DNA of 64,000 bases from Microcebus murinus (GCF_040939455.1 NC_134129.1:19294001-19358000), one strand, 5' to 3'; shown: positions 46,166-58,875, counted from the first letter of the stretch. Program-made: numbers and translations. Notes: generated from the letters alone by a model not told the origin.

Positions 46166-47439
46166 GTGGTATAAATGAGCAAAATAAGCGAAAGCCAAAA
46201 TTAACTGTTGCAAATGTAAGGTTATCTCTACAATAACAACATAGAAACTTATGTTCAAAAATGTTTTCTTGAATGGCAGAGAACTGTCAACCAGGAGTTA
46301 AGCATATGTTAATAGGTACCTGTTACAAGTAATCACCTGGGTTTAGGCAAGAATGAGAGGGAAAAGTATTTCTTATCTAATTATTTTTCTTGCTTTGTAG
46401 ACTTAGTGAATGTCACTTGTGGTTACCTGTGGTGAAATGTTGTAGGTTAATAATTTTTTTTCTAATTAACGATAATGGCCTTTTCATGAGTGCTTTATTC
46501 CACTAAGCAATTTTACTTCTAAAATGTGTGCTAAGCTCATTACAAAGCCATCCATTGTGTGAAGAAGCTATATTTAAAAGAGAAGACAGCTTGTCACAAG
46601 CGTAACTTTACAAGTGTGCTAATTATCTATATGTTACTCTCTTGAGCTCCACTTACAGCTGTTGCAGCAAGACACAGCACCCAAGCTAAGGTGGGAACTG
46701 ACATTATTTTGAGCCTATAAGTTTGGGCACGAGCCAGGTGAGTCAGCTAGCATGCAGAGGTGTTTCTCCCAGCGCTAGTCTCAAAATCATTCTAACTACG
46801 ATTTTCTTACCATCATCACTGAGTAAACCTGGGTGGCATCAGACACTTTAAATTTGTTTCTGAGTAATTTTATATTATGTTCTATGTTTCGGCGATTTTT
46901 TTTTTTAAAAAAGTGAATTTTAGCTTAAATCCTAAAATAAAACCCATTGTTCCAGAGCCTGTCACTCTAGAGCCCAGCATGTGACATGATAAAATTACAA
47001 GAACAGCCTCTTGATTCCTAAGGTCTGTACAAAAGGAAAAGGGCATTTTTATAGCTTTAGTGAAAATATATCCACGAATATAAATTCAATCTGGTTTATG
47101 TGACTGTTAAATGATGCCACCAATCTGAGATACAGAACACATGAAGAAATCATTTTTGCCTATGATATCCCTAAAAGAGTCAATTTGCGGTGATGTTCGA
47201 AATTCTTAGAAACCCTAAAAAACAGTGCCTCTCAATATACAGATGGAATTTTTGCATTGATGGTAAGTAAAAACAAAGCGTTAGAAGGCATAACCTTAGA
47301 ATACGTGTTTGTGCTCGAGGCCTGAAAATTGCTCTGGACAAAACGGATTGTCCTGAATATCCAATAGAGTCACAGAATGCAATGAGAACTTTTCTCAGTG
47401 TCCATACCTACAGTGCTGTGAAGGTTACTGAAAAATACC
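46166..47439. other. No gene seen; repeat-poor sequence
   Basis: No repeat or coding signal was recognised. Around 46480-46720 the sequence (GCTAATTATCTATATGTTAC and surroundings) has the look of conserved noncoding DNA, but this is only an impression. Confidence 0.35.
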
Positions 47440-47590
47440 TAGTTACAAAATATTCCTCGTGAGGAAATTGAGCTTCTAACAGGATAAAAATTTGTCTAAG
47501 CCAATGATGGTAGTTAGTTACTAAAGACTACAGTGTGAGTCTGCTAACTCCTAATTTTAAGCTTTCTTCTACAGCATATTGTTAAAAATT
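47440..47590 (-). repeat. Degenerate MIR fragment, minus strand
   Basis: CCTCGTGAGGAAATTGAGCTTC, TTTGTCTAAGCCAATGATGG, GTTAGTTACTAAAGACTACAGTG and CTAACTCCTAATTTTAAGC follow the reversed MIR (GATGAGGAAACTGAGG .. TTGCCCAAGGTC .. AGTAAGTGG .. GCTCTTAACC). Confidence 0.55.
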
Positions 47591-48119
47591 ATATTTGTTA
47601 CTTTATGAAAATATGCAGTTATTTTCCAGAATTAACATTTTCTCAAAGCTTCTTTTGCTCTTTCCATTAGAATTATTTTTTTTTCTGGAGTAAAAATATG
47701 AATTGAAATATCATTTTGGCATTATATAAAACGTTATATAAAAGAGCCTTGTCACAACCGTGGCTTCTATTCTGAACTCAGCCTTGATAGCCATACAGAA
47801 ATAGCACGATGACTCATCGCCAGTGGCTCTCTAGAAAGGCTGGGAGCTTGTTTAAAAGTTAATAAAATTTCTTCAACTTACTCTCATTAGTCTTGGCTGA
47901 CAGTCTCCATCACAATGCCATGCAGACTAAAATAGTATCATGGAAATTTCAAAGGCTGCAATCCTAGAGCTAAAATCTACCAATGCAGACAGCCCAGCCA
48001 TTAGCTTGGAACATGTATTGCAAGTCTACTGTGGGACAGATGTTGAAACTCCATGACAACGATGAATGAAACACCTTCCCCCTCAAAAAAGAGAAAAAGT
48101 TCGTAGTCTAGGAGAAAAG

Positions 48120-48270
48120 ATATTAATACTAACCAGCATCTGTTGACATCTTATAGAATTACCAACTTTAAGCATCTATATCATCTTATTGATATATATT
48201 TTAATTCCCATTTTATTGAAGAAATTAAGGTACAGGAGACTTAATTAATTAAATTGCCCAAGTCAATTAG
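48120..48270 (-). repeat. Degenerate MIR fragment, minus strand
   Basis: TTCCCATTTTATTGAAGAAATTAAGGTACAGGAGACTTAATTAATTAAATTGCCCAAGTC parallels the reversed MIR core (CCCCATTTTACAGATGAGGAAACTGAGGCACAGAG .. TTGCCCAAGGTC). Confidence 0.65.
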
Positions 48271-49114
48271 CTCTTCTGGTTTTTTTTGTCTTATATATTT
48301 TCCAACACCGAAGTAGTTTAATATAAAATTTTAATCAGCTCCGGAGACATTATTTTCCATAAATTGCTACTTTAGAAGTCATGAGAACTATTTCTATTTT
48401 TCAATAGTGTAAATAAAAACTATCAGCTAAGATATCCTTCCAAAATTCTTGCCTAATGACACATATATATTCCTGCAAGGGTTTCTCGTGTTCTGACATT
48501 GCTCTTCTGCTTTCCACGGGCTCTGGGTCTATGCCACGTGCTCTGAGCTGAGCACCACTCATCAGAAAGCTTGTTATGGATATTTTAGGCTGAAACATAC
48601 CTCAGAATTCTTTAGAACCAATATTTTCTTTTTGTTTCCTCAGGTGAATAGGATAAACCTAGAAAATATAGCACTTTCAGAAGGTGACAGAGCTGGATAG
48701 TTAATGGCAAAGATTGGAGGTGAGGTGTTTGGAGAGTGAGGAATAAAATCTGAGTTTCTAACTCTAATTTGATGCTATCTTCCTCTATTTTGCCGCTTCT
48801 TAGCAGATATTGAGATGAACTTTTCCATTGTTTTTAAAATAAATGATGATAGATTATATTTGTTATTTCAAAAAATATTATATATTGACCAAAATGCACA
48901 TTCCAGGTATGTATAGAAATATCTCTCTATATTTTTATTAATGGCTATCTTAAAATTTAGTGTCTCAATTACTCTAAGATATAAAGTCAACTACCAGATT
49001 AACACATTTTGTTTCTGTCTTCAAATTCAAGTAATAAAAGATTTAAACAATGCAGGCTCATTAGAAAATGACAGGTGTAAATTTAAGAATACTTAAAATA
49101 AGTAGAAATCTATA
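48271..49114. other. No gene seen; unassigned sequence
   Basis: The short minus-strand frame at 48401-48598 has no exon context. A MIR-like tail may be present at 48680-48780, too weak to call. Confidence 0.35.
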
Positions 49115-49320
49115 TTAGTAATAATAATAATTAGAATTTATTTAGCATGTAATGAATGCTGGGCAAATGGTAAACACTTTACTTAATAAATATTTTCTAA
49201 TTTATTCTCAGAACAAGCTTAATGGGATTGGTAATAATATTACTTTGATTTTATAAATGCAGAAATTGGGATTAGAGAGCCTAAATAATTTGCCCAAGGC
49301 CACATGTAGCTTACCAACAT
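49115..49320 (-). repeat. MIR SINE, minus strand
   Basis: TAATTAGAATTTATTTAGCATGTAATGAATGCTGGGCAAATGGTAAACAC, then GATTTTATAAATGCAGAAATTGGGATTAGAGAGCCTAAATAATTTGCCCAAGGCCACATGTAGC match the reversed MIR nearly end to end. Confidence 0.8.
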
Positions 49321-51156
49321 ATAAAAGCACAAAACATACCATTTTAACAGAAAAATCAAACCGTTCCCTTTGTTTTATTTCCCCAAAGAGAGTTGATTAT
49401 TTTCCACAATCTAATAAGTTTACTGACTTAAATGTTTGTTGCTAGTTGCAACAACAAGGAATAAAGACTACTTTCTGTAAAGTCATTATATCATGTAGAA
49501 AAATAGAATAAACAATTTAAATGATTTCATTACATGGAGAATTGGTACAGAAAACCAAATTCTTTGATGAGCCATTTCAACAAGCTGGCTTTTAGACCTA
49601 AGAAAGAGAGGGAGAAGGTTTAGACTAACATATGCCATCAGTTTTTGTTGACCAAATTTGCAAATGTTCAAACAAGGTCAATTAAAAAGTAGAAGTGGAT
49701 AAGTAAATCATAGGTATTACATGCCTGTCTTTTAAGAAGCCTTCAAGCTCTGTCATCCAATTTGTCAGTTTTAATAATTCCAAAACATAAAACTTTATTT
49801 GCACAGCCACAGATCTTCAATAGAAGTCTCTATTAAGTGAAAAATGGGTCTGGATAAAATATTCACTAGATGAAAGATGCTGCAAAACCATGGAGAGAGC
49901 TCTTAACGTTTTGTGAATTTTAGCCTTGGGCTGAAGAAAAAAAAAATTAGGTCTTAGCTTATTTGCTGTCTTAGGGCTACTAAATGGAGACATTCTAAGT
50001 TGTAATAAAGTTCTTAGAAGTGTGCCCAAAGAACCATCTGGTACTTTTATCAAAAATAGTTGCAACTAGAAAAAAATGAAATCTATTGTTCTTTCTGATG
50101 TGGTCTTGACAAACAAATTGTCACAGAATCCATGAACACTATTCTTTTACTAATGTCCCTATGTTAGAAGAGACACAGAACACAACAGAAAAAACAGTTC
50201 TATGCAGTGCAGTGAGGTACAATGAAATCTTTCATTATAATGAAAGATTTACAATGTAAATTTAATCCCAGTCAAGTGGAATATTTACTCCACAAATGAG
50301 GGCACTGACTTGGAAGGAGTGGGATCTTAAAAGTTGGCATGGGGATATATGGGAAGACCCTGATGATGCTTGACATGGGGTCCCCAAATACTGATTAGCC
50401 TTCTCTTTGTCAAGAGAAGCAGTCTCTTCTCCCAGGCTGAGGATGTTAACACTGCATTGTCTGAGGAAATATTACCAGCCTCCCTGATGCAGTTTCCAAT
50501 GCAAGACAAAGATGATTCTCCTAAGGACTCGCCTCTACTTCCCCTCTTTGCTTCTAGACCTATTAACAGATTCAGGTGTGAATTCTCCCTGACTCTCACA
50601 TCTGTGTTTATTTATTGTCTGCAACTGTTTCATTAAGGGCAGGATTTGCAGATACAATTTGGGGTTTTTGCCTTGGGTTTAAATAATTTCCCTGTACAAA
50701 GGGGCAACTTTGTATAATCTCTTTAACATCCTCCTCAACTCTGGAAGATCAGGGCTAGTAAATCTATAGATAATATAAGCAACCAAGATGCAAGAAGGAA
50801 AGATGATGGATAAAAAGTTGAATTTCCCTCTCATGGCAGCAGGACACATAATTTTTCTCACAGAGCAGGGAAAAAAATTGCACTGGTAAGACTTCTTGTA
50901 TCTGGCGAAAATATGTCATTCTTACATAAAATCAGAGGTTGAAGGAGAAATTCAAGTAAGAGTGCTAACTAGTTACAAGTGCCTGTTATCAGGTGGTATG
51001 ACGTGGGAACACTCCAGCAAAATGAAAGCTGATATTATCTACTTCAGCACTTGGCAGCGTTTTGCTCTATTTTAATATTTTCTTTTTGAGAATCATAAAA
51101 ACCATGGAAGCAGAATTTATATTTACATGCTGTTAAGATCTCAGTAAAGGAAAATA
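49321..51156. other. No gene seen; contains a 26-bp perfect palindrome
   Basis: No assigned repeats. The palindrome is at 50225-50250. Opposed open frames at 50327-50636 (88-90 codons on both strands) lie in a stretch of more even base composition that may be the internal part of an old mobile element, but I cannot name it. Confidence 0.4.
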
Positions 51157-51331
51157 GGGTGTCGGGCAGGTGGAAGTGGGGAGGAGGGGATGGGTCTATT
51201 CACACCTAATGGGTGCAGTGTGCACCATCTGGGGGATGGACACGCTTGTAGCTCTGACTTGGGTGGGACAAAGGCAATATGTGCAACCCGAACATTTGTA
51301 CCCCCATAATATGCTGAAAAAAAAAAAAAAA
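51157..51331 (+). mobile_element. L1 3' UTR end (lemur-type)
   Basis: GGTGTCGGGCAGGTGGAAGTGG, CACACCTAATGGGTGCAGTGTGCACCATCTGGGGGATGG, GCTTGTAGCTCTGACTTGGG, CGAACATTTGTACCCCCATAATATGCTGAAAA and poly-A. About 175 bp, severely 5'-truncated. The same blocks occur at the end of the L1 at 38145-39865. Confidence 0.9.
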
Positions 51332-52219
51332 GACCTGATAATATAACCGAAGATAGAATAAATTGCCAAGCATCTCTGAACTGGAGTTTTCCAAATGTAG
51401 AAGTTGGAAAAATTTAATTCAGTTGAGGAGACCCAAGGATAATGTAGCTAAGCAGGAAATACAGACAAAACCCAGTATTCTTCATTATGCATCGGCTTTA
51501 AACAATTGGTCTTAAAAAGCCCTGCATGGTGGCGATGTCATGCACAGACAAAAGTGATTTTGAGGGTCTTTAAGATTTGCATAGATAGAAAGCTTAGACT
51601 CATATTAGATTATTAAATCTGTGTTGTTCCTATCTAGACCCCTCACATCTTGTACGTCAGCTGCAGGTTGGAGTCACCACGTGGTTAAGGTTATGATAAT
51701 CCAGTAAAAAAAAAAATGGATGGCCCAGCTCAAGGAGGAAGAGGGATAAAAATGTGCCTTTCCTCTGCCTTTTCCTTCTATTTGAGCCCTCCAGTATCGG
51801 GATGACGCTGGCCCACGTTGGGGAGTGTGGCTCTTCACTCCACCTACCGCCGACTCCAATGCTCATCTCTTCCGGAGACTCCTTCAAAGACACACACGGA
51901 AATGACGTTTTACCAGCTCTCCAGACATCACTTAACCCAGTCACGTTGACGCATGAAATTAACCGTCGCAGGATTTATCTAAAAATCTCCATTCTCTCAA
52001 TGCTAAAACTATTTTTAAAAGCTAAGCCTGAAAATTCTATCAGCGTGGTCATCTAAACAGTCCGTAGTTAGACCATCTTTGAGGCAAAATTTTGAAAATA
52101 TTTTTCCCCTTCTAATGCATGTCATTCTCTATTTTGTTGCCTTTGTTTTACTATCGTCGTTGTTGGAGAGAGGGGAGGGCAGTAGGGTCAGTCTTCAACG
52201 CATCCCGAAGGAAATACGG
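51332..52219. other. No gene seen; unassigned sequence
   Basis: Overlapping frames on both strands around 51657-52056 give no domain. No repeat was recognised. Confidence 0.4.
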
Positions 52220-52605
52220 GCAGGCATATCTCAGAGGTGCCGTGAGTCTCCTTTCAGACCACTGTCATAAAAGGAGTATTGCCATGAAGCAACTTACACG
52301 CATTTCTTGGTTTCCCAGTGCATATGAAAGTTATGTCAACATTATGCTGTGGTCTGTTAAGTGTGAAAGGGCAGTACGTCTAAAAACGTGCATACCTTAA
52401 TTAAAAATTACTTTATTGCTAAAAAGTGCTGACGCAGAGACACGAAGTGAGCACATGCTGTTGGAAAATGGTGTCGACAGACTTGCTTGGTGCAGGGCTG
52501 ACATAAACCTTCAATTGGTAAAAACAAACAAACAAAAAACAAAAAACACAGTATCTGCTAAGTGCCATAAAATGAAGCACAATAAAGCAAAGTGTGACTA
52601 CAGAT
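52220..52605 (+). mobile_element. Non-autonomous Tigger1-type DNA transposon
   Basis: Starts CAGGCATATCTCAGAGGTGCC (Tigger1 terminus CAGGCATACCTCGGAGATATTG) and continues TTTCTTGGTTTCCCAGTGCATATGAAAGTTATG, TGCTGTGGTCTGTTAAGTGTG and CATACCTTAATTAAAAATTACTTTATTGCTAAAAAGTGCTGACG. It ends GTATCTGCTAAGTGCCATAAAATGAAGCACAATAAAGCAAAG, the other Tigger1 end. The transposase gene is absent, so it depended on a full-length Tigger for movement. Termini are eroded. Confidence 0.88.
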
Positions 52606-52871
52606 TTTCCAGAACTTGATCAAGATATTTACGCAAGGGACTGTGGCGATATACAGCTGCCGGTAATGTTCCAGTATACGAGTTATGAGTGGGGAACTTG
52701 CAGAGTGGAAGAAATCGTAGTGAAGAATACGGATGCTCTTCTATCTGGGCCATATTCCTGCAGGAAGTACTATCAGGTAAACTATATTGCCACCGCGGGG
52801 GATAATTAACATGAAAATTAGCTTAATAGAACAGAGTAAATAATGGTTCTCTTCAACTGCCGGCTCCCATG

Positions 52872-53440
52872 CATGGGATATTGGTTTTCCATTGCTGCGG
52901 TAGCCAATCTCCACAAATTCAGTGATGTAAAACCACACCAATGCTTTACACTTCGCAGACTTTGTACGTCAGAGGGTAGGCTGGGCTTGGGCTTCACGCA
53001 GATGGAATCAAGGTGCGGGCAGGGCTGCCTTTCTTCCCGGAGGAGCTTGGGACTCACCTGCGTCCAAAGTCATCCCTGCTGCGGGCGCTGTCAGTCGGCC
53101 AGAGACTTATCTTCCCTCCCAGGTGCTGCCTGTTTTTGCTCTCATGATCTCCAAGTGGCCCCCACCAGCGGCAGTGCATGAAGCTTCTCTCACCCTTTAA
53201 ATATCTTAAACCTCTGCTGCCTCCTCTCTTGGACTTCGGTTTAGAAAGTTTCTGCCTTTAAGGGTTCCTGGGATTAGACTGAACCCAGTGAGATAAGCCA
53301 GAAATAGCTCCCCATTTTAAGATCTATAACTTCAAATGCAACTGTAAAATCCTTTTTGCCTTGCAACCTAAGATATTCATAAATTCTAGGGATTTCAGTG
53401 TGGACATCTTTGGGGGGGTTCATTCTGATGACATACAGTA
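52872..53440 (-). mobile_element. LTR of the ERVL-MaLR (MLT1) type, minus strand
   Basis: GGATATTGGTTTTCCATTGCTGCGGTAGCCAATCTCCACAAATTCAGTG, GATGGAATCAAGGTGCGGGCAGGGCTGCC, GTGGCCCCC, CCCATTTTAAGATC, CTTGCAACCTAAGATATTCATAAATTC and GTGGACATCTTTGGGGGGG reproduce the reversed MaLR LTR block order. Open frames on both strands inside it (52818-53181) are therefore not genes. No retroviral internal region is attached. Confidence 0.75.
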
Positions 53441-53461
53441 AAGTTTCTAAGTATAATTTTA

Positions 53462-53751
53462 GTTTATTCTTTTAGAGACAGGGTTTCTCTCTGGTACCCA
53501 GGCTGGAGTGCAGTGGCGCCCATCATAGCTCACGACAGCCTCGAACTCCTGGGCTCAAGTGAAGTGATCCTCCTGCCTCAGCCTCCCTATTAGACAGAAC
53601 TATAGTCATGTGCCACCACGTCCAGTTACTTTTGTTGTAGAGTTGAGGCCTTACTATGTTGCCCAGGCTGGTCGCAGACTCCTGGCCTCAAGCATCCTCC
53701 CTGGGCCTCCCAAAGTTCTGGGTTTACAGATGAAAGCCACCATGACTGACC
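53462..53751 (-). mobile_element. Old Alu (AluJ-like), minus strand
   Basis: AGAGACAGGGTTTCTCTCTGGTACCCAGGCTGGAGTGCAGTGGCGCC, GGGCTCAAGTGAAGTGATCC, TTTTGTTGTAGAGTTGAGGCC, TTACTATGTTGCCCAGGCTGG and CAAAGTTCTGGGTTTACAGA have the ancestral primate Alu structure rather than the lemur-type middle segment. Imperfect target duplications TTCTAAGTATAATTTTA (53445-53461) and TTCTAAGTGTACTTTTA (53752-53768) differ at 2 of 17 bases. It predates the other Alus here and should be shared with monkeys and apes. Confidence 0.93.
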
Positions 53752-53768
53752 TTCTAAGTGTACTTTTA

Positions 53769-56700
53769 AAACCATAATGGAATTATGCAAATTACTGTGC
53801 CAAATTTAAATATATGTGAAATACTTGCATATGCATAGACACATATATTCATATAAATTAATGTGTACATGCATTTCCCCAAAATGTCTAAATCATTGAG
53901 CCAAGATATGTTTCTCCGTCTATCTCCTAATTGCTTCAGCCCAATATTTCATTTCAATGTGCAGGAAAAAAAAAAATCAAAACATATCTTAAGGAGACAA
54001 ACACATTTGAATGAGCGATTTTGATTTAGCAAGTCATCAAAGAAATCTCATTAACAAAGTATCAAGGGGCCCTCAAGAAGTCTACTTTTAATTTTGCTCC
54101 TTTTCTTCAACATAGACAATGATTGTTCCATTTTCTATTGACAGATACATTAGCTGTTTCTGAATTATGGTTACATTTTACTGCTTAAATACAGGGAAAC
54201 AAAATTGTTTTAAAATAGGCTGCACTACCCTTTATTTCTCAGTGGGAAATTCTGGGAAGGAGTGAAAATGATTTTAGCTACTGTGGCACTGCCTACATCA
54301 AAATAGAATTATAATTATGTTGCAGGTGGCAAACTACTCAAGGTACCTGCAGAGTCTAGATAAAGTGGTTCATTGGCCATCCATTTTCCAGGTGGTTTAG
54401 CTTAATCTGCAGAGAATGTATAATGCATATTAATCCAAATAGCCCTGAACCCCAGCCATTTGGAGAAAACACACCTGAATTTGCCTTTAAGAATATGTTT
54501 TATAATACATTTTTTTTTCTGGTTCTAATCATTGTCACTGGGTATTTTTAAACCTATCTGGAAGCCCAGATTGTTACTCTAAAATGTTTATCCAGAATTT
54601 TCACAGTTCTGAGATTACCCTACAATAAAGGGAGTAATGACGCCCTGCATGTGTGCCATGTCAGAAAAAAACGTTCGGAGTACCGCATCATGGCTAAAAA
54701 TACGTAAACTCTCAGTCTGCATAATTATAGCAGGCAGATAGCTCAAGTTAAGTGGAAAATGCCCAAAGTATGAGACATTACATCTTTCTTTAAAGAGACA
54801 TTAGTGTCAAAAATAAAAGCATAGCTTGCCCATTCCTATAAAAACATTTATGGTCTACATACTAAACTTTCACTTATATTTTAAGTATCATGGCATGCCA
54901 GATGGGCTTGTTCATTTACTCTGTTGATTAAACATAATACATGATGGCTTGATAAGTAGCTTTTGGCTTGGAATACAAATGATAATCCAACAACAAGCAA
55001 ATATGATGCCAACTACCCTTTATAAATCAATATTAGCTCTAATTCATTGATATCCACAGGTGAGCAAAGTCTTTTCCACCACCAAGCTGATTACCGTTAT
55101 GCATTTTAGGTAAAGTATCTATAAAAGTTGCATACTGTCCAATATCATTTTTACTATTTAACATTTCTTGTATCAAACTATATAACAAAACAAAATAAAT
55201 ATTAAATCTATTTTATTTGGAAGGAAACTTTAAACAAAATAAGAACTTCAAATACTTATAACAGACTTATCAGTAAATCTCATATATTATTTTATGATTT
55301 ATAGTAAAAATAGGAGCAAATGATTTGAAATAGACAAGCAATGAATTCGTTTTCTTATGTCAGCCTTGAAAATTATATTCCAAGATACAATAAATTTTTA
55401 TATAGCATTATCTATTCTAACCAACACACACCAATGGCACTTTAGGCTAAGATTAGTTGCTCTCATTTCCTGCTCCAGAGTCTTATATTAAGAGGAAAAC
55501 AAACCACATCAATTTTTAAAAAATATATGTAGCCTTAATAAATGAATGATGGAAATGGTCTAAACGGTTAATATTAAAAGGAATTCCAGGGAATTTATTT
55601 CCTTATCTATTTCTTTTTTCATTTTACTTGAGGCAACACTCTTATGAAACTCTTTACTTTTTTTCCTACATTCTCAGACTTATTTTCCTAGCTGGTGTAG
55701 ATCTTTACCCAGATATTTAACAAGGCACAAACATGCAATGCTTTATTAAAGCTCTTTGTTCTCTCTTTTTAAGTTAAAAAAAAAACAAACAACTAACTAG
55801 GTGGTATTACTTTATAAATCCAAATTTTAAAAGATGAAATTTCTATAAATTAGAAATATCTATACATGTATTAATAGTCTATAAAACTAAAAATAATTTC
55901 TTATTTTGTTTTAATTCTACAACTAGAACAAAAGAAAAAGTGACTTATTAGATAACCCCAGGAAAGCAATATTACATATGAATTAACAAATTATCCGTTT
56001 GGGTGTAGAATTTTTATTTTCATGCTTTCTGAATAACATGAACAGAATCTCTCCAAAGTACTCAGTGAGAATTTCAGTAGGTGGCATTCTCTGTAATTTG
56101 CAATTTTATCTAGAAATTCCAGGAAGCTTGAAGGTGGTTTAGGATGTGTGAGTGGCGATGGATGAGCTATCTCTCTATCTAAAATGTCTCTAACTGAAAA
56201 ATTAGTGTTACAACCTCTAGTCATAAGGCATTCACCATTTAAATTGCAACAGACTCAAATTCCTAGGATAGATGTCCTTAATGTATTTTGTTCAGGAAAA
56301 ACTTCCAAATTTTCCCATTTTTTGAACACAATTGAGGGCTTACATATTTCAAAAACACTAAACAAGCCAGCAAAAATTGCATTGCAATCATTGTTTTTCT
56401 GGTATGTCTCTTGGTTTTATTAAATATAAACAACGGCAAACATTTCTGTGTTCACTTGGCCATTCTCGAATCCTGCCACTAACGTTTTATGTTTTAACCC
56501 TGATCCCTTCCTCTTAGACCCAGGAAGGAATTTTTAAAATCATTGTGTGCCTCTTGTCTCTCTATTAGTAAGATATCCCCAATCTACTGACATCTCCATA
56601 ACATCACACGATTAAGTTGAGACAAATGTAAATTTTGAGTAGTTAATAACTGGCATTTGTGGAAGACTTCAACACATCATTATCTAGGACACACAGCACC

Positions 56701-57640
56701 TGACCTTGTTGCTTCAGAAGCACCAATGGCCAACAAGCATGGGGGACTCATCAGAATCATACCTTTTAATCTTCTTTATATTTTTTTCTCCATGTATGAT
56801 TGTTCTCTTTAAACATTATCTTTGGCTGCTCAATGGAGGATATTATCTTTCCCATACTATTTATTATCTTCAAGTTTATACACAAAGTGTTTATGGGTGC
56901 TACTCTATAATTGCTTTTTTATAAATATTTATATAATTTTTAGTGTTTGATATGATTTTATAATTTTCTATATCCATAACCTATCATCTATCACATGACT
57001 ATATCTTTCCACTGTTGGGCATTTTAAAACTCGGATTTGCATTGATACTATAGGTTCTTTCGTTTTAAGCTTAGTGCATCACTCACAATGTGGATCCCCT
57101 GTTTTTTTCTGGTTGCACGGTTAACTCTATTCTCGCATGTTTAGGATGTCGGAGTTTTAAAGACAGGCTTTTAAATAAGACAGACGATGATATCCCCCTG
57201 CCTCAGCCTCTTGCCTGCTGAAGCACGTAGACAAGCTTTGTGATGATTCTCGGTCTCTGTTTATGCAGCTTATGCTTGCATTCAGCCCCAGATATTTTGT
57301 CCATCCCAAAGTAAGGGAGCCCAAATTGCCATCAGTCCCCACCCCATCAGAAAGAGAGCTTATGGAAGAGAGACCATAAACACAGTCCTGACAAAGGCTG
57401 CCCTCACAGTGGGTCCCTGGGTTCCCAAACTGACCTGGTGGCCAATTCCTTTGTTCTTGGACATACAATCAGGATAGACATTAAAAATAGCAGACACAAA
57501 TACCTACTGATTTCTTATCTGCAAAGGAAGAGCCATGACAATATAAGGAAAGATTTCGTGGAAACCTTTAAAATTGACCTATCTCAGTCCAAGATAGTAA
57601 ATCAAAAATAATATCACATCTTTTGTGGAACAGTAGATAT
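53769..57640. other. No gene seen; long repeat-poor stretch
   Basis: About 3.9 kb with almost no repeat signatures. From about 54230 to 55100 in particular there are no recognisable mobile elements, which is unusual in this window and compatible with conserved noncoding DNA. Short frames at 55991-56423, 56706-56924 and 57157-57468 have no domain or exon support. Confidence 0.35.
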
Positions 57641-57642
57641 TA

Positions 57643-57885
57643 GTGTCACTCAAAGGATATTTTAAGCATGCAAGGACCAACTACACTGGTGTGGTCTCCC
57701 AAGAAGACCCAGGCGGATTATGCTGGACATCAGTGTTCTACTACAAAATCAACCTATCAGTTCCAATCATAGTTGCTGCGCTGAATGTGCTATCATTACT
57801 GGAAATGATCTTTACAGGCTCTTGTACCTGGCATGGGTCTATTGACATGGAAAATATGTATGTATCTTTTTCTCATATTCATTAA
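57643..57885 (+). other. Anonymous 80-codon open frame with one hydrophobic stretch
   Basis: The frame opens with ATG at 57643 and contains a hydrophobic run (SVPIIVAALNVLSLLEMIF) followed by TGSCTWHG, before stopping at 57885. A single membrane-like segment in a short frame is not evidence of a gene. No promoter, acceptor or donor was convincing, and no family was recognised. It may be a fragment of a decayed gene or chance. Confidence 0.12.
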
Positions 57886-58534
57886 AAGGGAGGATGTGGA
57901 TCAGTTTGTATTTGCCTGGACAGACACATTGTATACATATATTCATCACCTTGCCCTGGGGCTAGTTGGGCTTTCCTATTCTCTATAACACTGTAATTTG
58001 AAGAGACCTTGATTTTTTTTTTGTTAGTTTCATAAAATATCACAACAGTTCCTGCTATAGATAAAATTATGGTAATTGAACCTGGAAGTGGCGTCTATTT
58101 TTGATATACTGGTAAGAGTCATAAACCTAACAACAATTCAGGGGCATGCTATTCATACCTCAGTTAACCTTTTAGGGTTTCTACTTCTGTGGCAAATGAA
58201 TGGGCATGCCCCCTGAGCCAAAGGACAAGTTAGTACAGAGTTCAAATGCTCCCAGAAAAGCAGCAGCGTACGGCTTGGTAACCTTCCTAGGTTTTGGGGG
58301 GGAATATACACTATTTGGGAGTAGTTACCTAACTATTCATTGGGTGATCTAGGGCCTGAAATTTTGTTTGGTCCACAGTAAGAGGGCTTTCCAATAATTC
58401 CAGACAAGCCACTCTGACACGCAAGCCAAATGGCCTTGTAGTTATCAGTACACTAAAGGTATTTGGGGTGAATAAAGATCCCACATAGACTTGTGGGAAT
58501 GTGTCAGTACGATAGTTGCAATCAATCAGTTTAA
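57886..58534. other. No gene seen; unassigned sequence
   Basis: No repeat or coding signal was recognised apart from a minus-strand frame that runs into the MER5-like element (58329-58634). Confidence 0.4.
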
Positions 58535-58715
58535 TTAGGAGCAAAGTTTCCCAAATACTGGTCTTCGAACTAATCATTTGGGGAAGCTTATCAAATACTG
58601 TCATGAAACTCCCAAACTGCTGAATAACAACCACCAGGGATCAGGGAAACATCTGAATATTTATAATGCTTCTCACACAATTCTGATACGAGTTTATATT
58701 TGAGAACCGCTAGTC
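58535..58715. mobile_element. MER5A-like hAT MITE
   Basis: CAAAGTTTCCCAAATACTGGTC, ACTAATCATTTGGGGAAGCTTATC, CACACAATTCTGATACGAG and the terminal TTTGAGAACCGCTAG fit MER5A (GTGGTTCTCAAACTTTGG .. CACCTGGGGAGCTTGTTA .. ATTCTGAT .. GTTTGAGAACCACTG). Both ends are degraded. Confidence 0.65.
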
Positions 58716-58875
58716 TAGATTAGACAGTGACCTTGCTAAGAAACAAATCTGTAACATATATCTAGCCGAATGATATATTGCCAGAAAATTGATGATATCT
58801 TGGCCTCAGGGACAAATTTTTGTGGGAATGGCAAAAAAAAAAAAAAAAAAATGCAGAAGTCCATTAATTCATATA

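Noticed and set aside
50327..50636. Opposed 88-90 codon frames that might be a retroviral gag fragment
   Set aside because: Neither frame shows a motif I can name, and no LTR flanks them; too little support to call.
52818..53181. Overlapping 79- and 112-codon frames on opposite strands
   Set aside because: Both sit in a MaLR-type LTR, whose even base composition produces long chance frames.
57643..57885. Hydrophobic 80-codon frame, considered as a tetraspan-like gene fragment
   Set aside because: One hydrophobic stretch without neighbouring exons, other membrane segments or a recognisable signature is not sufficient.
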